From Macrostomum hystrix (Eukaryota > Platyhelminthes > Macrostomidae): a stretch of 64,000 nt of DNA. A program made the position numbers and the translations under genes. The notes under the pieces were generated by a model. That model saw nothing but the letters and a program-made list of their open reading frames with translations, was not told the DNA's origin and made no database searches. The number at the start of each line of letters is the position of its first letter. Within the stretch, counting starts at the first letter, position 1. This document shows positions 1 to 9,483 of the stretch, piece by piece. The stretch lies in contig CATNEN010000029.1 in NCBI GenBank assembly GCA_950097015.1, positions 7,851,501 to 7,915,500 of the forward strand. Direction: 5' to 3'.

Positions 1-2630
1 GTTTCGGCGTGGAAGCGATCTGCTGCTACGGCCTGTCGGGCATCCGGTCCGGCTACGCCGCCATCGTCGTGCTGAACGTTGGCGTCGGAGCTGGGGGCGC
101 AACAGTGGCCGGCTGGCAGGTGAACTACCTGGACCTGGCGCCGCAGTTTGCCTCTCTGTTGGTGGGCATCTCGGCCAGCATTGGCACAATGGGCGGCATC
201 ATGTCGCCATTGATCATCGGCACGATGACTCATCCGCAGGTGAATAACGTTAAAGAAAATTTAGTCCCGTTGGTAACTATTCCACCTTAGTTTAGTTATA
301 TTTTATTATAATCCAGAACCGTTAAGAGAACAAGTACCAAGTCTCCATTTTTCTTATGAAGACTTTGTTTGCTGAGCCTGATTACAGCAACTCAGGCCCA
401 TGAAATTCTAGTACACGGGCAAATGTTTGGTTGCCCAGTCGCCAACTCTCCAGAACATTTGCGTGGTTATGTTTGCCCTAGGAATGGTGCAGGAAGTCAG
501 AAGTCAACAGTGGTCCCAGAGGCCGTCAAGGTGGTGCCAACTGCCTGCAGTCACCGCAGCGGTCTTCGACGTTGGGGCTCAGGCGGTAGGCGGACGTCTA
601 TCAGATGTCGGAAGAAGCCAGAAAGAAGCTGCGCGAGGCGACACTGGGCCTTCTTCTTATTTGCAGGGGGGCTGGGGCACTTGACGCACAAGCGCAGGAA
701 CGGCATGCCCCCAGGCCGGCGAACTAGGCGGGAGTCGCCCATCGCGCCATCTGGACCCCTGGACACAAGCCAAGCGGGGAAGGGGGCGGCAGTCGGGGTG
801 CCTCTCAACCCAGGCCCGCACACGCATAGAGCAGACGAAACCAGGAGATGCCTGAAGGGTAGGAACGAGAGGACCAAGCCACGCACGAATGGCTGGTGTA
901 CACCCGCCCCACCCCCATAAAACGCCTCACACCCGGCCCAACGCACATAACGCAAACTCACACAAGCAGGCTTGCAGAAGGCAGGGGAGGTTAAGCTATT
1001 TTAATTAGCTTTGGTTGCACAGAATAAGGTGCATCTCCGCAACTTGGAGGGAGGAACGAACCAGCGACCATTGGAAAGTGAGGCAGCGACACTAGCCGCT
1101 GACCCACTCAACCCCCCCGGCACTGGGCCTGCCTCGCTGGTGCATGCCAACTTCCACGGCCGTCGATCATTCCATGGCTGCGTCTCCCCTACTGCCTCGT
1201 CGTCACCAAGCGGTCGTCTTGGTGACACCTGCTGAACATCGCTATATTCAACGATTCTGACAGACAGCAAAGTAATCCCAGTTTTCCTTAAGAGTCGAAA
1301 GCACAGAATATTACTTTTATTAGTATTAATATTACTATTATTTTTGCTCCTATGATAATTTAACAATAATGATCAACTACCATAGAATATTCTGTGGTAG
1401 AAGTACCACAAAAGGCATTTCTAATACCCAATGTTTTCTGTATCTCTCGAATTATTCAACCAAAAGCCATGAATATCTACAACACGGGCTACAATTTTCG
1501 GCTCCATCCGATGAAACAACCAAATCGTGTTGACCATCATTGCTGATAATATTGTATTGATTATATTGTTAACTATTGTACTACTGAACCAGATTCGCCA
1601 AAGAGGTTTATACAGAGCAGTGCTTTTGTCCTTGTCACCAGGTTCTTCGACAAAAAATCGCTGAATATCTGGACAATGTTGACTTCGGACTGATTTGAAA
1701 GTTTGTTTATCGTCAAAGGCTCGAAATTTAGATTCATATGGTAGAGTTTCACGGTCATTCGGTTTGGGAGCTGTCCTGAAGCAGGCAGTGGGTATTTGAA
1801 CTACCCCATGGGGTCTTTCGCCGGGGGGGGAAATACCGTCGTCTTTCTGCTGTTAAATACTAAAGCATTCAGTAAAAACCTGTAAGCCAATCAGCAAAAC
1901 AGCTTTAACCTACATTTAGTGTTTAAATTTCATCAGACTGTCGAACGCATGTATCTGTATTTTCTCTGTGTCTACTGGTACTTCCCCAGTTGGCCCCAGC
2001 TGACCGGTTGCAAATTTTCCAATCTTGCTGATTCAGCACTGGAAAGTTAATCTGACTTCGGGTTAACTCTCTATCATTTCCATCATTTTAGACACTGTGG
2101 AACTGGCAAAAGTCTTTCATCATTACTGGGTCGGTACTAACTGTCGGAATTATAATATACGCTGTGCTTGGCTCGGGTGAGTTTCACAATTATTTTGTTG
2201 CCAATGTCTTTTAGCCTTCAAATTTGCCTGCTTAGATTGCTTTGGATTGTACTTGTACTGTAAGAGAAAATGTATTTGCTTAGTTTTCTTATCACTAGCC
2301 AACCACCAGGTCGCATAGTTCCCAGTTTCCTGCGCGTTCATAGAGATTCTGAACGAATGTTCTTTCTCATATGCCCCACTAAATAAATTACGAGGTACAT
2401 TGACATCTGTCTATCAATGCTCCATTTCATTCCTAGGCGAGCTGCAGCCATGGGCTATGAACACCAAAGCATCTGGAACGGGTGAAAAGAGAGACTACGA
2501 TGTCCACCGCATCGGTCAGCCAGACGAGAATAAGTCACTTCAGAACGGTACAGGCTCGCATCCAAACTACCAGAGCACAAAAGCTGCGGTCAGAGACACC
2601 ACTGAGAGCTCGGAGTCTAACCAACCATAA
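1..2630 (+). CDS. SLC17-like: SLC17-family organic-anion/phosphate transporter, 3' exons (partial)
   Basis: Three exons are visible: (left edge)-239, 2092-2176 and 2437-2630, stop TAA at 2628-2630. The donors are CAG|gtgaat and G|ggtgag; the acceptors are tttag|ACA and cctag|GC. Phases are 0 then 1 and join cleanly. The protein reads through the C-terminal transmembrane half of a major-facilitator transporter: a GWQVNYLDLAPQFASLLVGI segment, a glycine-rich helix (MGGIMSPLIIG), then TLWNWQKSFIITGSV and one more helix ending in YAVLGSGELQPWA. These are hallmarks of sialin, vesicular glutamate and Na-phosphate (SLC17) carriers, which move organic anions or phosphate across plasma or vesicle membranes. 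A hydrophilic tail of about 60 residues, rich in Ser/Thr/Asp, is cytoplasmic by family topology. The substrate cannot be told from this part. The first intron (240-2091) holds a SINE and a MITE-like copy. The 5' exons lie outside the window. Confidence 0.88.
1001..1112 (-). mobile_element. tRNA-derived SINE fragment (unassigned family)
   Basis: Read on the minus strand from about 1112, the sequence has a tRNA-like start (GGGTCAGCGGCTAGTGTCGC, A-box-like) followed about 30 bases later by GGTCGCTGGTTCGTTCC, a near match to a pol III B box. A non-tRNA body follows to about 1000. It is degenerate and differs from the other SINE families here. Confidence 0.45.
1390..1856 (-). mobile_element. MITE-like element, full-length copy (family D)
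   Basis: This copy of the dispersed family (others near 6935, 15905, 18660, 29815, 40295, 58040) has recognisable terminal inverted repeats at both ends. One end reads TTAACAGCAGAAAG with GGGTAGTTCAAATACCC further in. The other end, on the opposite strand, reads GGTAGAAGTACCAC with TTTCTAATACCCA. It has no coding capacity. It lies in the first SLC17 intron seen here. Confidence 0.65.
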
Positions 2631-2692
2631 AAGGGAAACAGACGAGCTGCTTGGCTTCAAGATCCTACGTACAGACTTAGTACAAAATGCTA

Positions 2693-2786
2693 AATAAAGA
2701 GGATTTTGGTCTATCGACAAAGTTTCAGAAAAAAAATTGTCGTTTAAGTAATTTATTCTGTCTTTTCAAACTGAAAGAACAATAAA
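2693..2786 (+). other. Poly(A) signals of the SLC17-like gene
   Basis: AATAAA occurs at 2693-2698 and again at 2781-2786, 63 and 151 bases after the stop codon. Either could direct 3' end formation. This is inferred from position only. Confidence 0.5.
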
Positions 2787-2790
2787 TCTA

Positions 2791-3314
2791 CGAATTCGTT
2801 TATCTCTGATGCGCATTTACGAGTGCTTTGTATTCAGTATGTCAAAGGACATTGCCAGAGAATCGAAGCAAGAGTATTAGCTACGAGTGGAATCGCAGCA
2901 AGAGTCGTAGCTAGAACCGCTACGACCGGAAGTGTCTCTTCCAGTAAATATATATTTAGGACGTTGTCTTTTTCGAATACGATTTCCCCTTCCTCACTTT
3001 TTTTTCTGCATTACGAGTATAAAAAAAATGTGAGTGTAAATGAGAATTTATAAAAACTAAAAAAAGAAACCGATGTAATGGTCCTAGAAGGGTAAATAGG
3101 AACAAAAAATGGACAAACATTCTCGTTAATACAGAATAAACATAACTGGTTTCAGCTGGTGTAATGCATAATAGCTCGATCATTTTTTACGAAGTTCTGG
3201 AGAAGGACAGGCAATAGCTTTGTTTATCAGGACAGAGACGTAATTATTTTGTTGGGTCAGGAGTGTGAAAAGGCCATTAGTTATTTCCATAATTACATTA
3301 TGTTGAACATTGTA
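2791..3314. other. Intergenic, no gene seen
   Basis: Convergent spacer between the SLC17-like and fibrinogen-domain genes. Around 2858-2925 there are two or three degenerate copies of a GGAATCG-AGCAAGAG motif. It resembles the unit of the 24-bp array at 13553-13823. Otherwise it is AT-rich with no supported feature. Confidence 0.5.
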
Positions 3315-4574
3315 CTAGCACTTGTAAAACATCTTGGTCGTTCTCACGTCCTGCAGGATTCCGCTCGTCAGCATCACCTGGTTAAATCCGTCCTGGCTGG
3401 TGCTAACGATCTTTTCAGTGTACAGGGCGTTCAGGTTGAACCTAAAATTAGTGGAATACCACCAGCCACCGTGACCGTTGGTTTTAGAGCAGCCGTTGCT
3501 GAAAGTGGCGCAGTAGGTCGACGAGACGGTGTCTCTATCGTATGTAAAGAAGGGCATCCCACTGTGAGAGCTGAAGATGTTGCTGATCAGCGTTCCTGAG
3601 CTGGTCGATGCCGGTCCAACGTTGAGCATGTAGGTGTTGGCAGCGCCGTACACCTGGAAGTACATGCTCTCGGCCCAGTGTGCTGTGCCATTGACGTCGA
3701 TCACTTCGATTCGCAGCGAGCACTGACCGTTTCTGCCGATTGAGCCTAGGGTCTCCGTGCTCAGCCGTTCGAGGCCTTGGTTTCAAAATGGGAAACAATA
3801 AAAACTACAAATAGTCGAGGTGTGAAAAAAACAAATCGCATGAAGCTTCTGTCACACAAAACTGGCCTCACCCATCCAGTAGTTGGAGTCGGGGTGCCCA
3901 AAGCCGCGCAAGTAGGTGTCCCAGTTCTGCTGAAAGGACAGACTGCCATCCACTCGCTGCTGGAAGAGCACCCAGCTGCCAGTGCCGCATGGCCCGGGAG
4001 ACGCGGGCAGCGGCAGGTCCTGCAGACGCCGGCCAGTGAGGGTCACGACGGTGCCCTGACCAAGCAGGCCTGCTGCCGAGAAAGCAATGGCCCCAGCCAG
4101 TGTCTGCTGGGAGGCCACGGCCGCCCAGCGTATCTGCTGGCATCTTTCAAAGTTGTCGCACCAGAAGGACAGCGTCGCCTCTCCTGGCCTCTCCAGGCTG
4201 CAGTCCATTGACAAAGCCGAAGATGACGATTGCAAAACGCCTCGGATAGTCGGCTCGAGGCGGGTGAGAGATAAGGCGGCGGCACCGGGTAGCCCGATGT
4301 TTTCCAGCAGCATCGGAAGCCGCAGCGAGTGACGGCCAGTGAGCTGGTCGAAGAAGACACCTGGCAGGCAGATGTTCGGGCGCACCGCCATGAACGGCTC
4401 AACGAAGCGCAGGCCAGCCAGCTCAAATACCTGCAAACTGGCGTCACGGTACGACACACTACCCACAGGCGTCGGGGTTGTCGACAACGCCGACGCGGCA
4501 GACTGACAGCTGACCAGGGCAGGCAGCAACAGCATCAACAGTAGAATTCGCCCTGACATTCTTTTCTGCATCAT
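3315..4574 (-). CDS. Secreted fibrinogen-related domain (FReD) protein
   Basis: Two exons on the minus strand: 4574-3872 and 3775-3315. The donor is ATGG|gtgagg, the acceptor ccaag|GCCTC, phase 1; 387 aa. The start at 4574 (or Met6) precedes a hydrophobic signal peptide of about 20 residues ending near LVSC. Residues from about 205 to the end form a C-terminal fibrinogen domain: CGTGSWVLFQQRVDGSLSF, a W-x-x-Y-RGFG motif, NYWMGLERL across the splice junction, a Y-x-x-F-x-V strand, a FTYDRDT calcium-site-like motif, a CATFSNGC disulfide region and GGWWYSTNFRFNLNALY. Such domains in ficolins, tenascins and invertebrate FREPs bind glycans or acetyl groups and act outside the cell. About 180 residues between signal peptide and FReD match no collagen, coiled-coil or immunoglobulin pattern that I can see. 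An immune lectin or matrix role is inference from the family. Confidence 0.87.
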
Positions 4575-4654
4575 AGAGGGTGTACCGAAAAGATAGAGGC
4601 TTGAAAATTGGCTGTCTGGTAAATAAATAACAAATGTTTATATTCTCTATCATT

Positions 4655-4945
4655 TACACCCACCCCACTTAAGCCAGATGTCCAACCGACTGCACAGCGG
4701 CAGCTGCTGTATGGCGCGTCAGAGAGCTGCCTATGGCTGTTCAGTCCATGGACTGGGAGGCGCCACACGCAATCTCAATTGCCCCAGCTAATTTTGGTAC
4801 CCATTTGACGGCAGGGTGAATTGTCTTGCAAACTTAAGAGTCAAGTGTCTTGCAAAGGGCACAAATGGTTCCAGGGAAGTTAGGAATCGAAACCGACCTT
4901 CAAATCGTCACTCAGGCGCTCTAAGAACTAGGCTAGTCCCATAAA
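4655..4945 (-). mobile_element. tRNA-derived SINE, family A copy 1
   Basis: Minus orientation. The tRNA-like head lies at about 4875-4945 (B box GGTTTCGATTCC, degenerate A box), followed by the family body: the AAGTGTCTTGC / GGTACC blocks, the palindrome CAGTCCATGGACTG near 4743, then a tail ending near 4655. It sits just upstream of the fibrinogen-domain gene and could lie in its 5' flank or a 5' UTR intron. Confidence 0.7.
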
Positions 4946-6317
4946 CTCTCACTTACCTTTTAAAAGTGCGGCTTCTGATTTGAACCGATGCAGTTGGTTG
5001 TGCTGAAAAACGTCACGGGACAGTCGAAGACTTGCTCTCAAAACTGAATCTGGACTTGGCCGGCTTGGTTTGGCCACTTCTCTTGCTCTTGTTTTTCCAA
5101 AGTATTAACATCAGGCTTTTTATCTTTGCCTTATTCCAATGTGGTAGAAAATAATGAATAGTAAGATTTAGAATCCCTGATGCTAGGCGCTAACTCGACG
5201 GCGACAAGAAACAAAAGCCCACCGCGCACTGTGGTCGGTAGCCCTGCCTCTCGCAATGCACAGAAAACTGACAATTTTAGACTGCGCACTGGCTCTAGAC
5301 CACTTTCCAAGGAGCTTAAATAGAATATGTTTTACGCTCGTATTACCCAGCTCCGTTAATATGTAGAAGATATAGCATAGAGTTTAGAGACGTAATTTTA
5401 TTAAACCACTCGGGATTTAAATAAATACGTACATCCATAAACTCTATGTGGCATCTCTCTCACAAACCGCAAATATGCATTTTAAAGATGCACAGATCCC
5501 CGGGTGGTATCTACATACAACCCGGAGAAGTGCCACAGATATCAGGATCCTGGATAATGGAAATGTTGGGGTTTACGACATTTATCAAGACCACAGATCC
5601 TATATACACGTGTATATAGGATCTGTGATCAAGACGAGTCAAACGACGAAAGACCGTTCGCTTTAGTTTCTAAGCTCATCTGTTGTTTAATAAGAAGTGA
5701 TTCTCTCTGAGCTAGTCAAAATGTCAGAAGAAATACTCCTATTGAACCCTCTGGTGAACTAAGAAAATAACTTTATAGGAGACTACGATCCAAATATATA
5801 CCGCGGACGACGTAGAGCGTTGGTGCTGAGCGTAGTAACCCTAGCACATTGCAAGATTTTTGATCGACCGCCGACTCATCTGGTCCATCTGCAACTGCAT
5901 CGGTGGAAAGAACGTCACACGGCTTAACATTTGATATTCAAAGGAACAATGGTACTCGAATCGACCGGTTGGCAATAACACCCTGTCAAAGTTGGTCGCT
6001 GAATGTGCACAGAAGCCGGAACTGGCAACATGCTTCACTGGCAGCTTGACTAGCCATAGTCTACCAGCAGTGTGCTACTCGTCTCCATCAAGTTGGCGTA
6101 GAAGAGCAGCAAATTATGGAGCGGACAGGCCACCGGGGTCTGGTTGGGGTTCGCACGTGCAAGCGGACATCGGACAGTCAAATCGCCAACTCGTCGGCCT
6201 TCCTAGAACCAAATTCAATTCATATTTGGTTGACAGACGCAACAAGTCATATCAAATACTCCTTTGAGTGAGACAGTTGCAGTGTTAGTTATTTTGTATT
6301 GATGCATAAGAAAATGC
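4946..6317. other. Intergenic, no gene seen
   Basis: No ORF with homology or exon signals. The only structured site is the perfect palindrome at 5592-5627, listed separately. Confidence 0.5.
5584..5635. repeat. 36-bp perfect palindrome flanked by 8-bp direct repeats
   Basis: Positions 5592-5627 read identically on both strands (half-site CACAGATCCTATATACAC, no spacer). ATCAAGAC occurs immediately before (5584-5591) and immediately after (5628-5635). Eight-base direct repeats flanking an inverted repeat are what hAT-type transposition leaves, so this may be a minimal foldback insertion. No coding sequence is present. Confidence 0.8.
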
Positions 6318-6500
6318 TTGCGGCGCGTCGGCGCTGTTCAGTCCATGGACTGGAGGGACGCCACAACCACCCCTGGGTGAACTGGGTGAACTGAAGCAAC
6401 ACAGAGTGAAGTGTCTTGCTAAAGGTCACAAATTGTTCCGATAAAGTCGGGAATCGAACCTTAAACCTTCAAGCCGTGAGTCCGACGCTCTATCGACAAA
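6318..6500 (-). mobile_element. tRNA-derived SINE, family A copy 2 (truncated)
   Basis: Minus orientation. The degenerate tRNA head at about 6435-6500 (AAGGTTCGATTCC) is followed by the AAGTGTCTTGC-complement block and the palindrome CAGTCCATGGACTG near 6339. The tail beyond the palindrome is short. Confidence 0.65.
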
Positions 6501-6934
6501 ATTTAGTAACTATGGCTACAGCCCTTAGGCCCGCAGGTTCTGCCAATGAAGAACTATTTCTTATAGAATATCTTTAACAAACTTGACCCTAACCATGAGT
6601 AGCTTTGAGTCCAACTAGTCAAACATAGAATTCAGAAGTGTGTTATGACAACCAGAGAGCACAAGAGAAGAAAATTGCGGGTAGAATTTATTTGATAAAT
6701 GGAGACCACAACATAATGCCTTTTCTCTAGTGTTGTCTTCTCAACCACTATTTAGAAAGAGAAAGATGCTCAGCACGCAATGCTCAGACAGATAGAAAGA
6801 CCAAAAGTAGGCAGATATAATTTAAGAACTGGACTACTAGTAGCAAGTCAGTAGCTCAGTGAGATCAGTGATATCGTCTTTTGATAGCGGTGTGAAGCGA
6901 GCCCTTAATTTTAGAGTTAAGGTAATTTGTGTCA

Positions 6935-7345
6935 GCGGACTAGGGGCAGAATTGCCTCATCGCTGGTTGAGGGTCGTGAAATGGTATATCAAATGCCCAC
7001 TGTCTGCATTACGATAGCTCCCAAGCAGAATGACTGATTTTCGTGAAAGTCCACCATACGGATTAAATTTTTCCGTCCTTCACGTTGAACTAATTTTCAA
7101 AACCGTCCGACGTCAGCATTGTCGAGATATTCAGCGATTCTTGTCGAAGACTCTGGTGACAAGGACAGCTGACGTTGCTCTGTATGAACCTCTATGGGAC
7201 CATTTTGGTTTGTTATTATAAAAAATTAACAATATAATCAATAGTACATTAGTAAATAGCCGACACGGTTACATAATAAACCTTTGTGAGCCGAAAAAAT
7301 TAGGCTTATTTTGGTGGTTTTTGCCGCCAGGCACCCGATGTGAAA
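6935..7345 (+). mobile_element. MITE-like element, family D copy
   Basis: Shares long blocks with 1390-1856 and 58040-58570: GACTGATTTTCGTGAAAGTCC, GTCGAGATATTCAGCGATTC, GACAAGGACAG, TTGCTCTGTATGAACCTCTA, and a TTTTGGTGGTTTTTGCCGCC block. The left end is diverged and the right end is truncated before the second internal inverted-repeat arm. Confidence 0.6.
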
Positions 7346-7465
7346 TGAACAAACAGAAAACATTTCAGGTCAGGTCAGACACAATCAAACTTAAAGTACA
7401 TGCAAACTTACAAGCAAACAAATGTATTTAATATAAATTTAATCTCAGATTGAAGTTTGCAGCTT

Positions 7466-7924
7466 CTATTCGTTAGCTCTCTTGTGCAGCTTCAATGCAT
7501 CGGACAGGGAGACGCCGAGTTCCTCCTCGCTGTTCTTCTTTAGCCTGGCAAGTAGCAGCATGGGCTGATTATCGGTGGAGTGCCGACCGCTCTGCTGGTT
7601 CGTAGAGCAGACACCGCTGAGCCGGGTGACGACCATCCGCGACTTGCCAACTGCGCGCATCACCATCGCTTCCAGGAGCACGACGGCGCCCCGATCTACC
7701 ATGTCGAATATGGCGCGCACAAACACCTGGTCGTCGAGAGACACCTGCAGTTTGAAGTCCATTATCTCGTCTGAGGGTGTCCCAACGTTAGACACTTGTA
7801 CATTTTTAACATCGATTTCACCCATTATCTTCAAATTATATTCTACTAGACGATAGCGGATCACGACTTTGGAGTTCAAGGAAGCATTGCCCATGAAGAT
7901 TTTAGGTGTGAGCGGATTTGCCAT
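7466..7924 (-). CDS. Unrecognised single-exon ORF, 152 aa
   Basis: An uninterrupted ORF from an ATG at 7924-7922 to a stop at 7466-7468. I do not recognise the protein. It has no signal peptide or membrane helix. The N-terminal two thirds alternate hydrophobic and charged residues in a beta-strand-like pattern (SKVVIRYRLVEYNLKIMGEI, MDFKLQVSLDDQVFVRAIFD), followed by an Ala/Val/Met stretch and a charged C-terminal tail (ARLKKNSEEELGVSLSDALKLHKRANE region) that could form a helix. The base composition resembles the coding exons nearby more than the flanks. It could be a real small gene, a terminal exon of a larger minus-strand gene, or a retrocopy. No poly(A) tract or target duplication was seen. 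Confidence 0.45.
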   Translation of the reverse strand: MANPLTPKIFMGNASLNSKVVIRYRLVEYNLKIMGEIDVKNVQVSNVGTPSDEIMDFKLQVSLDDQVFVRAIFDMVDRGAVVLLEAMVMRAVGKSRMVVTRLSGVCSTNQQSGRHSTDNQPMLLLARLKKNSEEELGVSLSDALKLHKRANE

Positions 7925-8430
7925 GACTGCCGCTTCAACAGAACTAGCTTTGTCAACCCTGCAGCGATAGTCAAAGGATGGAATTTGACAGACTTATAGC
8001 ACATAAAAGCAAACTGCAAACAAATTAATTATAAAATCGACATCCGTTTTGGCCATAGAACAGAGAAACGAGACAAGAGACGATAAGCCGATTTAGGTAG
8101 AGTCCTTTGCAGTGCGCTTCTTTCAAGAGTTCCTTAATTACTTTGTGGCGAAAAAAACTTCCCTTTTTACTTTCTAGTGCTCAAGAAACGAACACCCCTC
8201 TTTGGGGGACGCGCCTGAGTGCGGATAGGCATTAAACTTTCAAGCCGGCACTCTTGGCCAGGAATAAAGTAGGTGACGGCCTATACAGGTCTGCACTTTA
8301 CCCAGCTTATGAAGCTGACCCAACAAGCGTGAAGCCGATTATTAATTACAGAGAGCCTCGGAGAAGTGTTACTTGGGTATCAGTAATACTGGCTTTTAGT
8401 CGATCGAACTATGCCTTGCTAGCTAGCTAG
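7925..8430. other. Intergenic, no gene seen
   Basis: No supported feature between the 152-aa ORF and the retrotransposon remnant. Confidence 0.5.
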
Positions 8431-9236
8431 CCGACGGTGGACATCACGGCTTTCTGCGGCGGACTCAGGAGAACCTGCAGAGCGCCTTCGACACAGTGCA
8501 CGGCCGACTACGAAGCGCCAAGGTCGAGTGCAACCAGGACTTTCGTTCGTACCGTTCGAAGAGGGCCAGCTCGTAATGCTGCGCAACTCCGTCATCAAGC
8601 GCGGCCAGACGCGGTGCCTGAGCGCCAAGTGGAAGGGGCCGTACCGAGTCCTGAGGCGCCTGGGCGAGGTCAATTACCGCATCCAGGACGAGACCGGCCG
8701 CAGGCGCCGGCTGGTGGTGCACCACGACCGCCTCAAGCGCTTCGTGCAGCGGCGGACGTCACTGGAGCTTCCGGCCGCTGCAGACCGCCAGCCACCGGGC
8801 GCCGACTCCGACAACGACGGCACCGCCTAAGAGCCACGCGGGCAGGCGGCCGATCCAGGCGGCGACGCGGTGGCCTTGTGGCCCGAGCTGCAAGCAAACG
8901 AGGCACCCGAGGAACAGCCAGCGGCACCGGCCGAGCCGGTCATTGTTCCGCGGCGGTCAGCTAGAGAATGGCGGCTACCTGACTTGTACATAGCGGGCTC
9001 TGCTTGAGTCGAGACTGTCTCTTTCTTCGAGGGGGAAAGTAGTGTAGTCTGGCTTGTTGATGCGCGTGCACTTAGATGTGCACGTGCGGCTTGTTTGGGG
9101 TGGGGGTTGAGGCTGCAGCGTGTGCGTGCTTAGGGTGGTTACACCCACCCCAACTTTGGCAATAAATATATTGGCGTGAGCGAGTGAGGTCTCCTCACGT
9201 TTGATTATTCACTGCCACTTAACCCGCGGTCTTACA
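8430..9236 (+). mobile_element. Ty3/gypsy retrotransposon remnant: integrase C-terminus plus 3' LTR
   Basis: 8528-8830 encodes the end of a Ty3/gypsy integrase: FEEGQLVMLRN, then KWKGPYRVLRRLGEVNYRI and VVHHDRLKRF, the SH3-like C-terminal domain with its usual GPY motif. About 70 bases upstream, a different frame gives the preceding helix (FDTVHGRLRSAK), so a frameshift lies near 8545-8555. An in-frame stop at 8828-8830 precedes a typical polyprotein tail (RRSAREWRLPDLYIAG, near 8951-9004). A polypurine tract (GAGGGGGAAAGTAG, 9029-9042) abuts the LTR. No gag, protease, reverse transcriptase or 5' LTR is present, so the copy is 5'-truncated and dead. Confidence 0.85.
9043..9236 (+). repeat. 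3' LTR of the Ty3/gypsy remnant
   Basis: It starts TGTAGT directly after the polypurine tract and ends TCTTACA, giving TGTA/TACA inverted termini over 194 bp. It holds an AATAAA at 9161-9166. No 5' partner is in the window. Confidence 0.75.
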
Positions 9237-9483
9237 AAACTATAATACTTCTCAGGCTCGCTTAAGAAAATCAACCAAAACTTGGAAGCCGTACATACCA
9301 GATCTAACCTCGACTAACATGTAGAAGAAGAATAGACATAATAACGCAAAGTGATCGTATCGACCTGTCATAGTATTAAAACTGTTTTATTACTTGCTAA
9401 CTAAGTTTCAAAAGCTAAACGTCCGACCTCAAACTGAGGTTTTGCAGCCTGAATTTATTTTAATGCTTAATGGTCGAACAGTT

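Larger units (their letters stand above)
240..2091 (+). other. Intron of the SLC17-like gene, with a GC-rich block
   Basis: The intron runs 240-2091. About 490-970 is clearly GC-richer than its surroundings and open for over 100 codons on both strands, but neither translation resembles a known domain and there is no supporting exon structure. It could be an old mobile-element fragment. A tRNA-like SINE head lies at 1049-1112 and a MITE-like element at 1390-1856. Confidence 0.4.

Noticed and set aside
551-961. 136-codon minus-strand ORF in the SLC17 intron
   Set aside because: Low-complexity GC-rich sequence with no recognisable domain; the opposite strand is equally open.
8437-8964. 175-codon ORF on the plus strand as a host gene
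   Set aside because: A different frame of the same stretch encodes the retroviral-type integrase C-terminus; this frame has no homology.
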